Shown: positions 62,807 through 64,000 of the stretch, one piece after another
Position numbering within the stretch: position 1 is the stretch's first letter
How the letters are laid out: each line of letters opens with the position of its first letter
Made by a program: the position numbers and the translations under genes
From: Panopea generosa
Taxonomy: Eukaryota; Mollusca; Bivalvia; Adapedonta; Hiatellidae
Direction of reading: 5' to 3'
NCBI GenBank assembly: GCA_029582155.1
Contig: CM055905.1
Span: forward strand, 67,539,618-67,603,617
DNA length: 64,000 nucleotides
Notes under the pieces: model-generated
Database searches by the model: none
Seen by the model: only the letters and a program-made list of their open reading frames with translations
What the model was told of the DNA's origin: nothing

Positions 62807-63732
62807 CTAATGCAGCATCTCATCAGGTCAAATGTTATCTATATTGTATAGAGGTAGCGAGAAGAAGTAACACAAAAGTAATTCATTAAACCGGTCTAAT
62901 TACAGATTTTTTATTATGTTCATGTTTGGTATAAATAATAGGTAATCTTGACGTTTCCTAAAAGTTCGTTATGTGCTAAGGATTTTAGAAAATTTAATAC
63001 ATAAATTCAAAATATATAAATTTTGGTGCAAAAACTGTTATTACATATACACCGTGAAAACGGTTAAGCAATCAGAGCAGCTCAAAACTTGTTTTTAAAA
63101 ACTATACATATACAAAACTTACTATCAATCTACCGAAGGGAAGATATATACAATTATAAGGTAACATCAATGTACCTTTCACCAAAATACGTACTTGTAC
63201 AATATATTCCCATATTGTACAAAACATTGTTAAATAACCTTATAATCTAACATAACTTAAGATTGTACCGACAGGCGGTAGTTGTCGCTTACTAGGTTTA
63301 ATAATCAAAGTGCTGTGAGCGCTGAAAGCCATGGTATGTTGATGGCTTGGTGGAGAAGTAGCTTCACTATTCAAAACTCTACTCTAAGCATCATTGGATT
63401 TTCAAAGCTAAGAGATGAACTACTTTTCACCTTGCATTCATTCTTATAGAGGAGTAATGTGCACATTTGGGTTGGCAGCCAGCCAAAAATGGATATCGTC
63501 AGAAATCCAGTATTTGTACTATGGCCTTTGGGACAAGCACCATGCCAAAAAAGTAGCGTTTACCTTTCTTTGCATTTATAAGACACGGTGTCGCCAGTGA
63601 CAAATGACCGCTGCTGCTGCTTTTGCTGCGGATTTAGATTTCTTATCAGCAGTACATTCTGCAACTTGTATCGAATATCGTCGATTCGTGCTAGTTTCGA
63701 TGAGATTGGCGGAGCTTCACAATTGTTTTTTT
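29353..63732 (-). CDS. Gene M: sushi/vWA/EGF/PLAT/apple multidomain protein (21 exons, 5' end missing)
   Basis: Twenty-one exons, all with AG acceptors and GT donors, join in frame into about 1117 residues. From the N-terminal side: sushi, sushi, vWA (four exons), sushi, sushi, long sushi, EGF, sushi, sushi, EB, sushi, EB, EB-like, PLAT, apple/PAN-like, stop. The first exon opens in phase 1, so the signal peptide and start codon lie beyond 64000. The vWA domain most resembles that of complement factor B/C2, and two sushi modules precede it, but no trypsin-like domain follows. There is no membrane segment in view. Likely extracellular; a role in pathogen recognition or protease regulation is inference. 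Most introns are 1-3 kb; the longest (45324-50868) is filled by a satellite. Whether all exons belong to one transcript rests on phase continuity alone. Confidence 0.8.
29607..31249. other. Gene M last intron
   Basis: No repeat family or extra exon was recognised in this 1.6 kb. Confidence 0.4.
31250..31406 (-). CDS. Gene M exon: PLAT/LH2 domain, second half
   Basis: Phase 0 in, phase 1 out; acceptor TTTTTCAG, donor CAAG|GTAAAT. It encodes IGRIKFSLSKNVLGDFWWPD, WVILYNQIHMEFCVIL and NRNWIMIDNPVFFPLQ. The double tryptophan, W-V and closing N-W are PLAT hallmarks. A long-TIR MITE begins about 19 bp upstream of the acceptor, so the branch point may lie inside it. Confidence 0.78.
31425..31575. 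mobile_element. MITE with ~50 bp terminal inverted repeats
   Basis: The left end TAAGGTTATTTTACAATGAT pairs with the right end ...CAAAACACTGTAAAATGATA; inner parts (GTATTGGAATATA, CGTATTGTACGAGTAC) also pair. It lies directly upstream of the gene M PLAT exon 31250-31406. A half copy is at 63160-63245. Confidence 0.75.
32068..32109. repeat. (CTT)n microsatellite
   Basis: Pure TTC triplets over about 40 bp. Confidence 0.95.
32214..32395 (+). mobile_element. SINE-like element (family F)
   Basis: A degenerate tRNA-like head (GTGGTTCCTTGGTAGAAC) leads into ATGCTTAATACTGGTTCTGC, ACAGAAAGACTTCAAGC and TGATTTGTATC. The same body is at 42148-42500. Confidence 0.62.
32702..32786 (-). mobile_element. 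SINE family A body fragment
   Basis: The minus strand reads AATGGTACTAGTAGATTCCTC, then CGTTCAGCATTTTAAAGAAT and AAGTAGACACCGTCGTGATA, matching family A at 4598 with an internal deletion. Confidence 0.65.
32838..32960 (+). mobile_element. SINE family C fragment
   Basis: Contains CTCTCACCGCTAAGGTCGTA, AGTTCGAGTCCCGCTTGGTC (box B-like) and TTGCGGAAGGACAGTGGTTC, as in the longer copy at 46436. Confidence 0.65.
33113..33288 (-). CDS. Gene M exon: PLAT/LH2 domain, first half
   Basis: Phase 1 in, phase 0 out, as in gene P exon 15977; acceptor TGTTTCAG, donor GAAAG|GTACCA. It encodes LSIYSGHIKTADKPNAGTSA, AISINIIGNQG, LKEFNEEQKYVGK. The alternating strand, A-G-T-x-A-x-I-x-I-N-I-I-G and the terminal V-G-K fit PLAT. 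A (GTGA)n microsatellite starts about 75 bp upstream of the acceptor. Confidence 0.75.
33366..33446. repeat. (GTGA)n microsatellite
   Basis: About 18 GTGA units, 75 bp upstream of the gene M PLAT exon. Confidence 0.95.
33478..33552 (-). mobile_element. SINE family C 3' fragment
   Basis: TTTAACGCCATTTTCCATAC and CCAGTTGTATTGGTGGGAGA match the reversed 3' end seen at 55081. Confidence 0.5.
33775..34033 (-). mobile_element. tRNA-derived SINE (family D), well preserved
   Basis: The minus-strand head TTAGCTCAGTTGGTTTCGCG (box A) and GTGAGTTCGAAACCCCCGCC (box B) precede a body ending GGCCCGCGATGGCATAAAAA. The copy at 13083 shares the whole body. Confidence 0.78.
34034..34239. mobile_element. Unclassified dispersed element (family X) with terminal hairpin
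   Basis: Shares CAGGTC.ATTAACC, TTGCCTGTCCCACAATACAT and ATGACGTCAT with copies at 44745, 52565 and 58135. One end is a perfect hairpin, ACGGACCCAAC-cgggaga-GTTGGGTCCGT (34198-34226). Confidence 0.62.
34929..35039 (-). CDS. Gene M exon: third cysteine-rich (EB-like) module
   Basis: A phase 1-1 exon of 111 nt; acceptor AGTTTTAG, donor GAAT|GTAAGG. It encodes SACTADADCSMEGVFCFKGP, then GKCTCKQGTSCE. The cysteine order matches the two EB-like exons but spacing is compressed at the end. No equivalent was found in gene P. Confidence 0.68.
35692..35811 (-). CDS. Gene M exon: EB/EGF-like cysteine-rich module
   Basis: A phase 1-1 exon of 120 nt; acceptor ATTGTAG, donor AAAG|GTAAAT. It encodes PCFSKNDCGSALYLMC, GTCTCKPGSKNVNGKCQK. 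Very similar to gene P exon 13392: S-K/T-K-N-D-C, C-x-C-x-x-G-x-K-x-V-x-G-K-C. Confidence 0.78.
36083..36256 (-). CDS. Gene M exon: sushi domain (W-S-H subfamily)
   Basis: A phase 1-1 exon of 174 nt; acceptor CTTTTCAAG, donor ACAG|GTAAAG. It encodes SCPSPTTNGTLTDQDVKNIY, VTITCPIGYMIFDYSKVTC and GQWSHNVTCLTG. It is the closest gene M match to gene P exon 10275 (T-N-G-T-I/L, V-T-I-x-C, G-Y-x-x-x-D). A 51 bp minisatellite begins only about 35 bp upstream of its acceptor. Confidence 0.85.
36290..36690. repeat. ~51 bp minisatellite next to a gene M exon
   Basis: About 7-8 copies of TTTGTCGATGGTAACGGACT, AACAGTTCAAACTGCATATG and TAATTATACTAT. The first, diverged copies begin about 35 bp upstream of the acceptor of exon 36083-36256. 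Confidence 0.85.
37126..37550. repeat. Duplicated intronic block, copy 1
   Basis: Shares CCACGGTAACATGATTCTT, ACCTACAAGTTA-like sequence and GGAAATCCTAGACCTTATTT in the same order with 38696-39060. Confidence 0.6.
37665..37784 (-). CDS. Gene M exon: EB/EGF-like cysteine-rich module
   Basis: A phase 1-1 exon of 120 nt; acceptor ATTACAG, donor CGAG|GTGAAT. It encodes TRCNSWKDCGGSMTMSCRSR, ECKCNAAFQLVDGICER. Six cysteines are spaced as in gene P exon 13392. Two similar non-coding blocks of about 400 bp flank this exon (see 37126-37550 and 38696-39060). Confidence 0.72.
38140..38163. repeat. Poly-G tract
   Basis: Twenty-three G and one T on the plus strand, inside a gene M intron; a candidate quadruplex and a likely sequencing-length error site. 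Confidence 0.9.
38696..39060. repeat. Duplicated intronic block, copy 2
   Basis: Diverged copy of 37126-37550, about 1.5 kb away. The EB exon 37665-37784 lies between the two. Confidence 0.6.
39061..40117. other. Gene M intron, nothing recognised
   Basis: No exon, tandem array or named element was seen. Confidence 0.35.
40118..40342 (-). mobile_element. tRNA-derived SINE (family C)
   Basis: Plus strand shows GTTAAACGCCGTTTTAAACA, GGTGGAGGAAGATCTTAGAC, CTCCGCAAGTTACTGG, GAGCGAGCGGGACTCATACC. Read in reverse these give the 3' end, body and box B of family C. It ends about 24 bp from the donor end of exon 40366. Confidence 0.72.
40366..40539 (-). CDS. Gene M exon: sushi domain (W-S-H subfamily)
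   Basis: A phase 1-1 exon of 174 nt; acceptor TTTCCAG, donor TCCC|GTAAGT. It encodes TCPPPLTNAMITNLQEEYSG, LSCPVTMQLNNTSKMKC and GTWSHNVSCIS. Together with 41655 it forms a recent tandem exon pair. Confidence 0.82.
41085..41475. repeat. ~60 bp tandem repeat
   Basis: Repeats of TGATGTTGTGTACAGCGTTC, TTTTTATACTTAGTCA and TGCGTTGTTTATATATG, in two alternating unit types. Confidence 0.85.
41655..41828 (-). CDS. Gene M exon: sushi domain (W-S-H subfamily)
   Basis: A phase 1-1 exon of 174 nt; acceptor TTTACAG, donor CCCG|GTATAT. It encodes SCSPPETNALIKNVQPYYRG, LICEETTQLNDTTPLICL and GEWSHGASCVPG. It is clearly a duplicate of the next exon at 40366, sharing length, QLN(D/N)T and the W-S-H ending. 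Confidence 0.82.
42148..42500 (+). mobile_element. SINE (family F), longest copy
   Basis: tRNA-like head (TTGTCCAGTGGTAGAACATC), a (TGACAA)n stretch, body TATGCTTAATACTGCTTCTG, ACAGGAAGACATCGAACATG, and a 3' part with GCTTTGCCCATACCGTTCAA and AACTTGCCTAATAATCAATG. It ends about 125 bp from the EGF exon. Confidence 0.68.
42626..42724 (-). CDS. Gene M exon: EGF-like domain
   Basis: A phase 1-1 exon of 99 nt; acceptor TATTTAG, donor TTAC|GTAAGT. It encodes LCDAACTINGGECIAPG, then TCRCNNGRYGNNCDL. C-x3-C-x5-C-x5-C-x-C-x8-C with G-x-Y-G-x-N-C is the classic EGF fold. No calcium-binding motif is evident. Gene P lacks a visible counterpart. Confidence 0.85.
43424..43660 (-). CDS. Gene M exon: long sushi domain
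   Basis: A symmetric phase 1-1 exon of 237 nt; acceptor TCACTATAG, donor AGAG|GTTTGT. It encodes GCVLPENMPDEMSVK, GEIVIFDCPDGFEPKKRR, YICDAEMWIPEEIPWI and LPQCKR. The module has the four cysteines but both loops are extended, as in gene P exon 9199-9432, its probable counterpart. Confidence 0.78.
43765..44185. repeat. ~65 bp tandem repeat with ~125 bp higher-order unit
   Basis: Copies of ACTTACATATAAAGACCAAT, AAGTAAGTTATAAATCGTGA and GGCGTGGTTCTATATCAGGC; long and short units alternate. Confidence 0.82.
44512..44695 (+). mobile_element. tRNA-derived SINE (family E)
   Basis: tRNA-like head with GTTAGTGTAACGGATATAGT and GCGGGTTCGATCCCAAGCTT, then a body with CCCAGGTGTACTTGAGAGCG and TTAAAATAAA tail. 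Confidence 0.62.
44745..44965. mobile_element. Dispersed element family X, copy
   Basis: Holds TAGTACGGACCAATC...GAGTCCGTTAAA, AATTGCTATGAAATGTGGGA, CAGGCATAAAATTCCCTGCT and AGGTTAATAGACCTG, in reverse orientation to the 34034 copy. A shortened terminal stem ACGGAC/GTCCGT is kept. Confidence 0.6.
45138..45323 (-). CDS. Gene M exon: fourth sushi domain
   Basis: A symmetric phase 1-1 exon of 186 nt; acceptor TTTGCAG, donor CCAA|GTATGT. It encodes KCDAVISNGKILNKF, IKVICDTGYILNI, KLTCKENKLTPETNGQTPEC. Four sushi cysteines and CDTGY are present; the tryptophan is replaced. It sits at the 3' end of the intron that carries the 43 bp satellite. Confidence 0.75.
46300..46412 (+). mobile_element. SINE family F 3' fragment
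   Basis: GCTTTACCTATACCGTGTAG, GATAAGCTTGCCCAATTATC and AACTTTGAATCGATT match the 3' part of 42148-42500. Confidence 0.55.
46436..46690 (+). mobile_element. tRNA-derived SINE (family C), longest copy
   Basis: Box B-like GTTGGTTCGAATCCCGCTAG, then TTGCGGAAGGATGGTTCTAC, TCAGATTC, and GAAAATGGAGTTAAACAGC before an A-rich tail. Confidence 0.75.
46795..50725. repeat. 43 bp satellite, about 3.9 kb
   Basis: About 90 copies of CCGAATGCCATAACTATGGA, TTTCAGAATGCAACTGATGT, GTG. The right third (49660-50700) uses a variant in which TTTCAGAATG alternates with TAAAAAAATG and TATCAAAATG, with a two- to four-unit higher-order pattern. It fills the gene M intron between sushi exons 45138 and 50869. Confidence 0.95.
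50869..50998 (-). CDS. Gene M exon: C-terminal half of third sushi domain
   Basis: Phase 0 in, phase 1 out; acceptor CTCTTCAG, donor ACAC|GTAGGT. It encodes VFAGDTVRVKCRVTSNDDSS, FITCLEDN and HLNCITP across the junction. The conserved tryptophan before the last cysteine is missing (MFTEVHLNC). The donor was chosen by phase: the nearby alternative AG|GTATTA would put a stop in the next exon. Confidence 0.65.
51345..51625. repeat. 33 bp minisatellite
   Basis: Eight copies of GGTAACGAGGGTCTGCTGAG-TAACTGTTTTGGC, all in one open plus-strand frame (11-residue repeat GGNEGLLSNCF). The units diverge mainly by substitutions that keep the frame. It is antisense to gene M and has no domain or splice support, so it is called as repeat. 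Confidence 0.85.
52228..52417. mobile_element. pogo/Tigger-like MITE
   Basis: Ends TA-CAGTAGATCTTCGTTAAC and GCTATCGAAGTTCTACTG-TA form inverted repeats with TA target sites. GGCTCGAACAAC and GTTCGAGC motifs are shared with 57630 and 60876. Confidence 0.68.
52565..52690. mobile_element. Dispersed element family X, partial copy
   Basis: TCAGGTCTAATAACC and GTGCCTGTCCCACAATTCAT match the 34034 copy; the hairpin end is missing. Confidence 0.52.
52905..53930. repeat. 149 bp satellite, homogeneous
   Basis: About seven copies with TGTCGTATTACTCACATACA, ACGGTACTCAATATTTTGAA and CTATTCTATCGCACAGGGCA. Copies are nearly identical; one lacks about 35 bp. A young array in the gene M intron 50999-54616. 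Confidence 0.93.
54015..54460. repeat. ~35 bp minisatellite
   Basis: About 12 copies of TTTCGGCTATGTATTACTTG-AATAAAAAAACAACA, with A-run length variation. Confidence 0.9.
54617..54693 (-). CDS. Gene M exon: N-terminal half of third sushi domain
   Basis: A 77 nt exon; acceptor GTATTTCAG, donor GAAATG|GTAAAC; phase 1 in, phase 0 out. It encodes CTIPDDAKFRFTNDEFEHDM then KVGEM, the C-x-x-P half of a sushi domain. The other half is 3.6 kb away at 50998. Gene P has the same split at 6356/7214. Confidence 0.7.
55081..55312 (-). mobile_element. tRNA-derived SINE (family C)
   Basis: Reverse complement gives the tRNA-like head ending at 55312 (GGCCGATTGGTCGAAAGCTC, GGTTCGAGTCCTGCTCGCTT), a body with GGACGGTGGTTCCGCTATGA and a 3' end GGCGTTAAAC. 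The most tRNA-like head of the family C copies. Confidence 0.75.
55886..56095 (-). CDS. Gene M exon: end of vWA domain (factor B/C2-like)
   Basis: A phase 1-1 exon of 210 nt; acceptor TTTTGTAG, donor AAAG|GTAAAG. It encodes LNIASREITNGANELKR, DIYSIFIGQTGNRLGLNRLN, DLASDKPNKQHFLAIN and LLEVLK. The sequence of D-x-Y-S-I-F-I-G, L-x-x-L-A-S-x-K-x-x-x-Q-H-x-F and L-x-x-V is close to the end of the complement factor B/C2 vWA domain. No protease exon follows; the next exon is a sushi module. Confidence 0.82.
56350..56412 (-). mobile_element. SINE family A head fragment
   Basis: The minus strand reads GGTGGTCTAGTGGTAGAGCG, TCCGCCTCGCATGTGGAAGG, nearly identical to the head at 4598. The box B half is lost, so it is not a tRNA gene. 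Confidence 0.62.
56868..57295. repeat. ~80 bp tandem repeat
   Basis: About 5-6 copies of GAATAATTATAATAGGCAAA, GTACCACCGTTGCAAACAGG and AAATGCTTCCGCATAATGGC; one copy is shortened. Confidence 0.87.
57378..57503 (-). mobile_element. SINE-like fragment (family G)
   Basis: The minus strand holds a tRNA-like GGTCCAGTGTTAGAGCATGG, GGTCCTTGGTTCGATTTTGC and GTGTGGTGTCCTTGAGCAAG-ACACTTTC, a body string common to SINEs of several animal groups. Confidence 0.6.
57630..57768. mobile_element. pogo/Tigger-like MITE, internally deleted
   Basis: Starts CAGTAGAACCTCCTTGACTC and ends ACGAAGTTTACTGTA; the inner GGTTCCGGCTGAATTCC matches 60876. Confidence 0.58.
57875..57997 (-). CDS. Gene M exon: vWA domain, third part
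   Basis: A phase 1-1 exon of 123 nt; acceptor TTCCCAG, donor GATG|GTAAGT. It encodes ETRSITDPMSEVLIDVQTKS and TTRDAKQIIILLSDG. The strand IIILLSDG is the third MIDAS strand and corresponds to VIILMTDG of vertebrate factor B. The threonines in ETRSITD may supply the second MIDAS contact. Confidence 0.78.
58135..58345. mobile_element. Dispersed element family X, copy
   Basis: ATTGCTATGAATTGTGGGAC, AGGCATAGAATTCTCTGCTT and TTGATAGACCTGATTCGTGA match the other copies; it also keeps ATGACGTCA. Confidence 0.6.
58525..58782. mobile_element. MITE with ~40 bp imperfect TIRs
   Basis: Left end CCTGGGCTGTGTTCAACACG-GTTAAACATG and the reverse complement of the right end, CCAGGGCTGCCTTCAGTTCG, align with spaced identities. 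The GGGCTG.GTTCA start recalls PIF/Harbinger-type ends, but the superfamily is uncertain. It ends about 98 bp from the vWA exon 58880. Confidence 0.6.
58880..59054 (-). CDS. Gene M exon: middle of vWA domain
   Basis: Acceptor CCAAACAG, donor ATGG|GTATGT; phase 0 in, phase 1 out. It encodes LGNGRGPKDTRLALIIFTTG, then a histidine-rich loop (VFHHHYNDPDHSF) and KLDKQKCEDIM. The strand RLALIIFTT is the expected second core beta-strand. An alternative acceptor 4 nt downstream would hit a stop, so the one given is preferred. Confidence 0.75.
59055..60258. other. Gene M intron inside vWA
   Basis: No repeat array or extra exon. A GC-richer island at about 59580-59790 is unlike the rest but has no feature I can name. 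Confidence 0.35.
60259..60464 (-). CDS. Gene M exon: linker and start of vWA domain
   Basis: Acceptor TCTTTCAG, donor AAAG|GTAAGG (rc of plus-strand CTTACCTTT); phase 1 in, phase 0 out. It encodes FNVAKKLESITQQMKNY..., then DGLDVYLLVDVSHGILTTN and TIEIIISK. The strand VYLLVDVS with its aspartate is the first metal-ion site (MIDAS) motif of a vWA domain. The usual D-x-S-x-S reads D-V-S-H-G, so the second serine is replaced. Confidence 0.78.
60876..61086. mobile_element. pogo/Tigger-like MITE, full length
   Basis: Ends TAGTAGAACTACGTTGGCTC and GAGCCATCGAAGTACTACTT are inverted repeats. The middle holds CAGGTCCCGGCCGAATTCCA and an ACATGT repeat. Its right end is 22 bp from the donor of sushi exon 61108-61305. 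Confidence 0.7.
61108..61305 (-). CDS. Gene M exon: second sushi domain
   Basis: A symmetric phase 1-1 exon of 198 nt; acceptor CATTATAG, donor GAAT|GTAAGA. It encodes TKCNASQFADIGHGHIVD, MKLSCEPGYWPMNDRTSLTC, then W and GCE. It carries the four-cysteine sushi pattern with SCEPGY at the second cysteine. A pogo-like MITE ends about 22 bp past the donor (61086), so it lies almost on the splice site. Confidence 0.8.
61306..62281. other. Gene M intron, nothing recognised
   Basis: No exon, tandem array or element ends were found. Confidence 0.35.
62282..62367 (-). CDS. Gene M exon: C-terminal half of first sushi domain
   Basis: An 86 nt exon, phase 2 in and phase 1 out, too short to show as a long ORF. 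Acceptor TTTGTTTAG, donor AAAG|GTAATT. It encodes ETSVRFVCDTDGLWNGLAQK then FDPCK, giving the third and fourth cysteines and the tryptophan that complete the module begun at 63732. Confidence 0.7.
62759..62804. repeat. (AC)n microsatellite
   Basis: About 22 AC units preceded by a run of C. Confidence 0.95.
63160..63245. mobile_element. Half copy of the 31425 MITE
   Basis: CTTGTACAATATATTCCCAT, ATTGTACAAAACATTG and TAAATAACCTTATA match one arm of 31425-31575. Confidence 0.6.
63564..63732 (-). CDS. Gene M exon: N-terminal half of first sushi domain
   Basis: Acceptor AATTTCAG, donor AAAG|GTAAAC; phase 1 in, phase 2 out. It encodes NNCEAPPISSKLARIDD, a long insert rich in glutamine (NPQQKQQQR), then FVTGDTVSYKCKE. 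The first and second sushi cysteines are present. The first loop is about 20 residues longer than usual. The CAG/CTG-rich stretch near 63610-63630 encodes the glutamines. Confidence 0.72.
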
Positions 63733-64000
63733 CTGAAATTAAGCAATCGTTAAAAAGTTAATGTAAAACATTGTAACATAGAAGAATCGTTAATTCTGCA
63801 TACAGGACAAGGATTTTTACTGGGTACGGAATATACATCCTATACCCAGTCAACGCGCTTATCCTACCCAGGTGTGACGTTTTAACATTTATGGCGTGAA
63901 AAATATAAACACATGACGTCATATATTTAATTTGAAGTCTTCAAAGCGATCCTGGTAATAATTTGAATTAAAACAAATATCAAATGTGTTTGAGAAGCAA
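63733..64000. other. Edge of gene M 5' intron
   Basis: No further exon was recognised before the window ends; upstream exons must lie beyond. Confidence 0.4.

Overview
The window is metazoan genomic DNA. It is AT-rich, its genes are broken into short phase-1 exons with GT..AG introns, and it is packed with minisatellites, tRNA-derived SINEs and MITEs. The SINE structure and the sushi/EGF/PLAT gene content suggest a mollusc, probably a bivalve, but nothing here fixes the species. I recognise no bacterial genes, CRISPR array, rRNA or intact tRNA gene, and no retrovirus-like or Polinton-like element.

Two multi-exon genes explain almost all the coding signal. They lie tail to tail and look like diverged paralogues. 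Gene P (+ strand, 6356-21138) has 8 exons in the window giving about 437 residues: sushi (split over two exons), long sushi, sushi, EB/EGF-like module, PLAT (split over two exons), apple/PAN-like C-terminus. Gene M (- strand, 63732 down to 29353) has 21 exons giving about 1117 residues: sushi (split), sushi, von Willebrand A domain over four exons, sushi (split), sushi, long sushi, EGF, sushi, sushi, EB, sushi, EB, EB-like, PLAT (split), apple/PAN-like. Every splice phase in both models joins into an open frame, which is the main support for them. The first exon of each starts in phase 1, so the signal-peptide exon and start codon are missing; for gene M they must lie beyond 64000.

The vWA domain of gene M, especially its last third, resembles that of complement factor B/C2. 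No serine-protease exons follow it; sushi, EGF, PLAT and apple modules do. Both products are probably secreted or cell-surface recognition proteins. A role in innate immunity or haemolymph proteolysis control is inference only.

The rest is repeats. 1-6215: three tandem arrays (25, 145 and 16 bp units) plus a SINE inside a fourth array of about 35 bp units. Gene P introns hold arrays of 80, 35, about 66-104 and 46 bp units, a foldback element, a SINE and a hairpin MITE. The intergenic stretch 21139-29352 is mostly arrays (12, 21, 52, 57 bp and TAG trinucleotides). Gene M introns hold a 3.9 kb array of 43 bp units, a homogeneous 149 bp array, several other arrays, at least six SINE types, pogo-like MITEs and an unclassified dispersed family with a terminal hairpin. 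Several repeats press directly against splice sites. Open frames of 60-360 codons inside these arrays are artefacts of unit length and are not annotated as genes.
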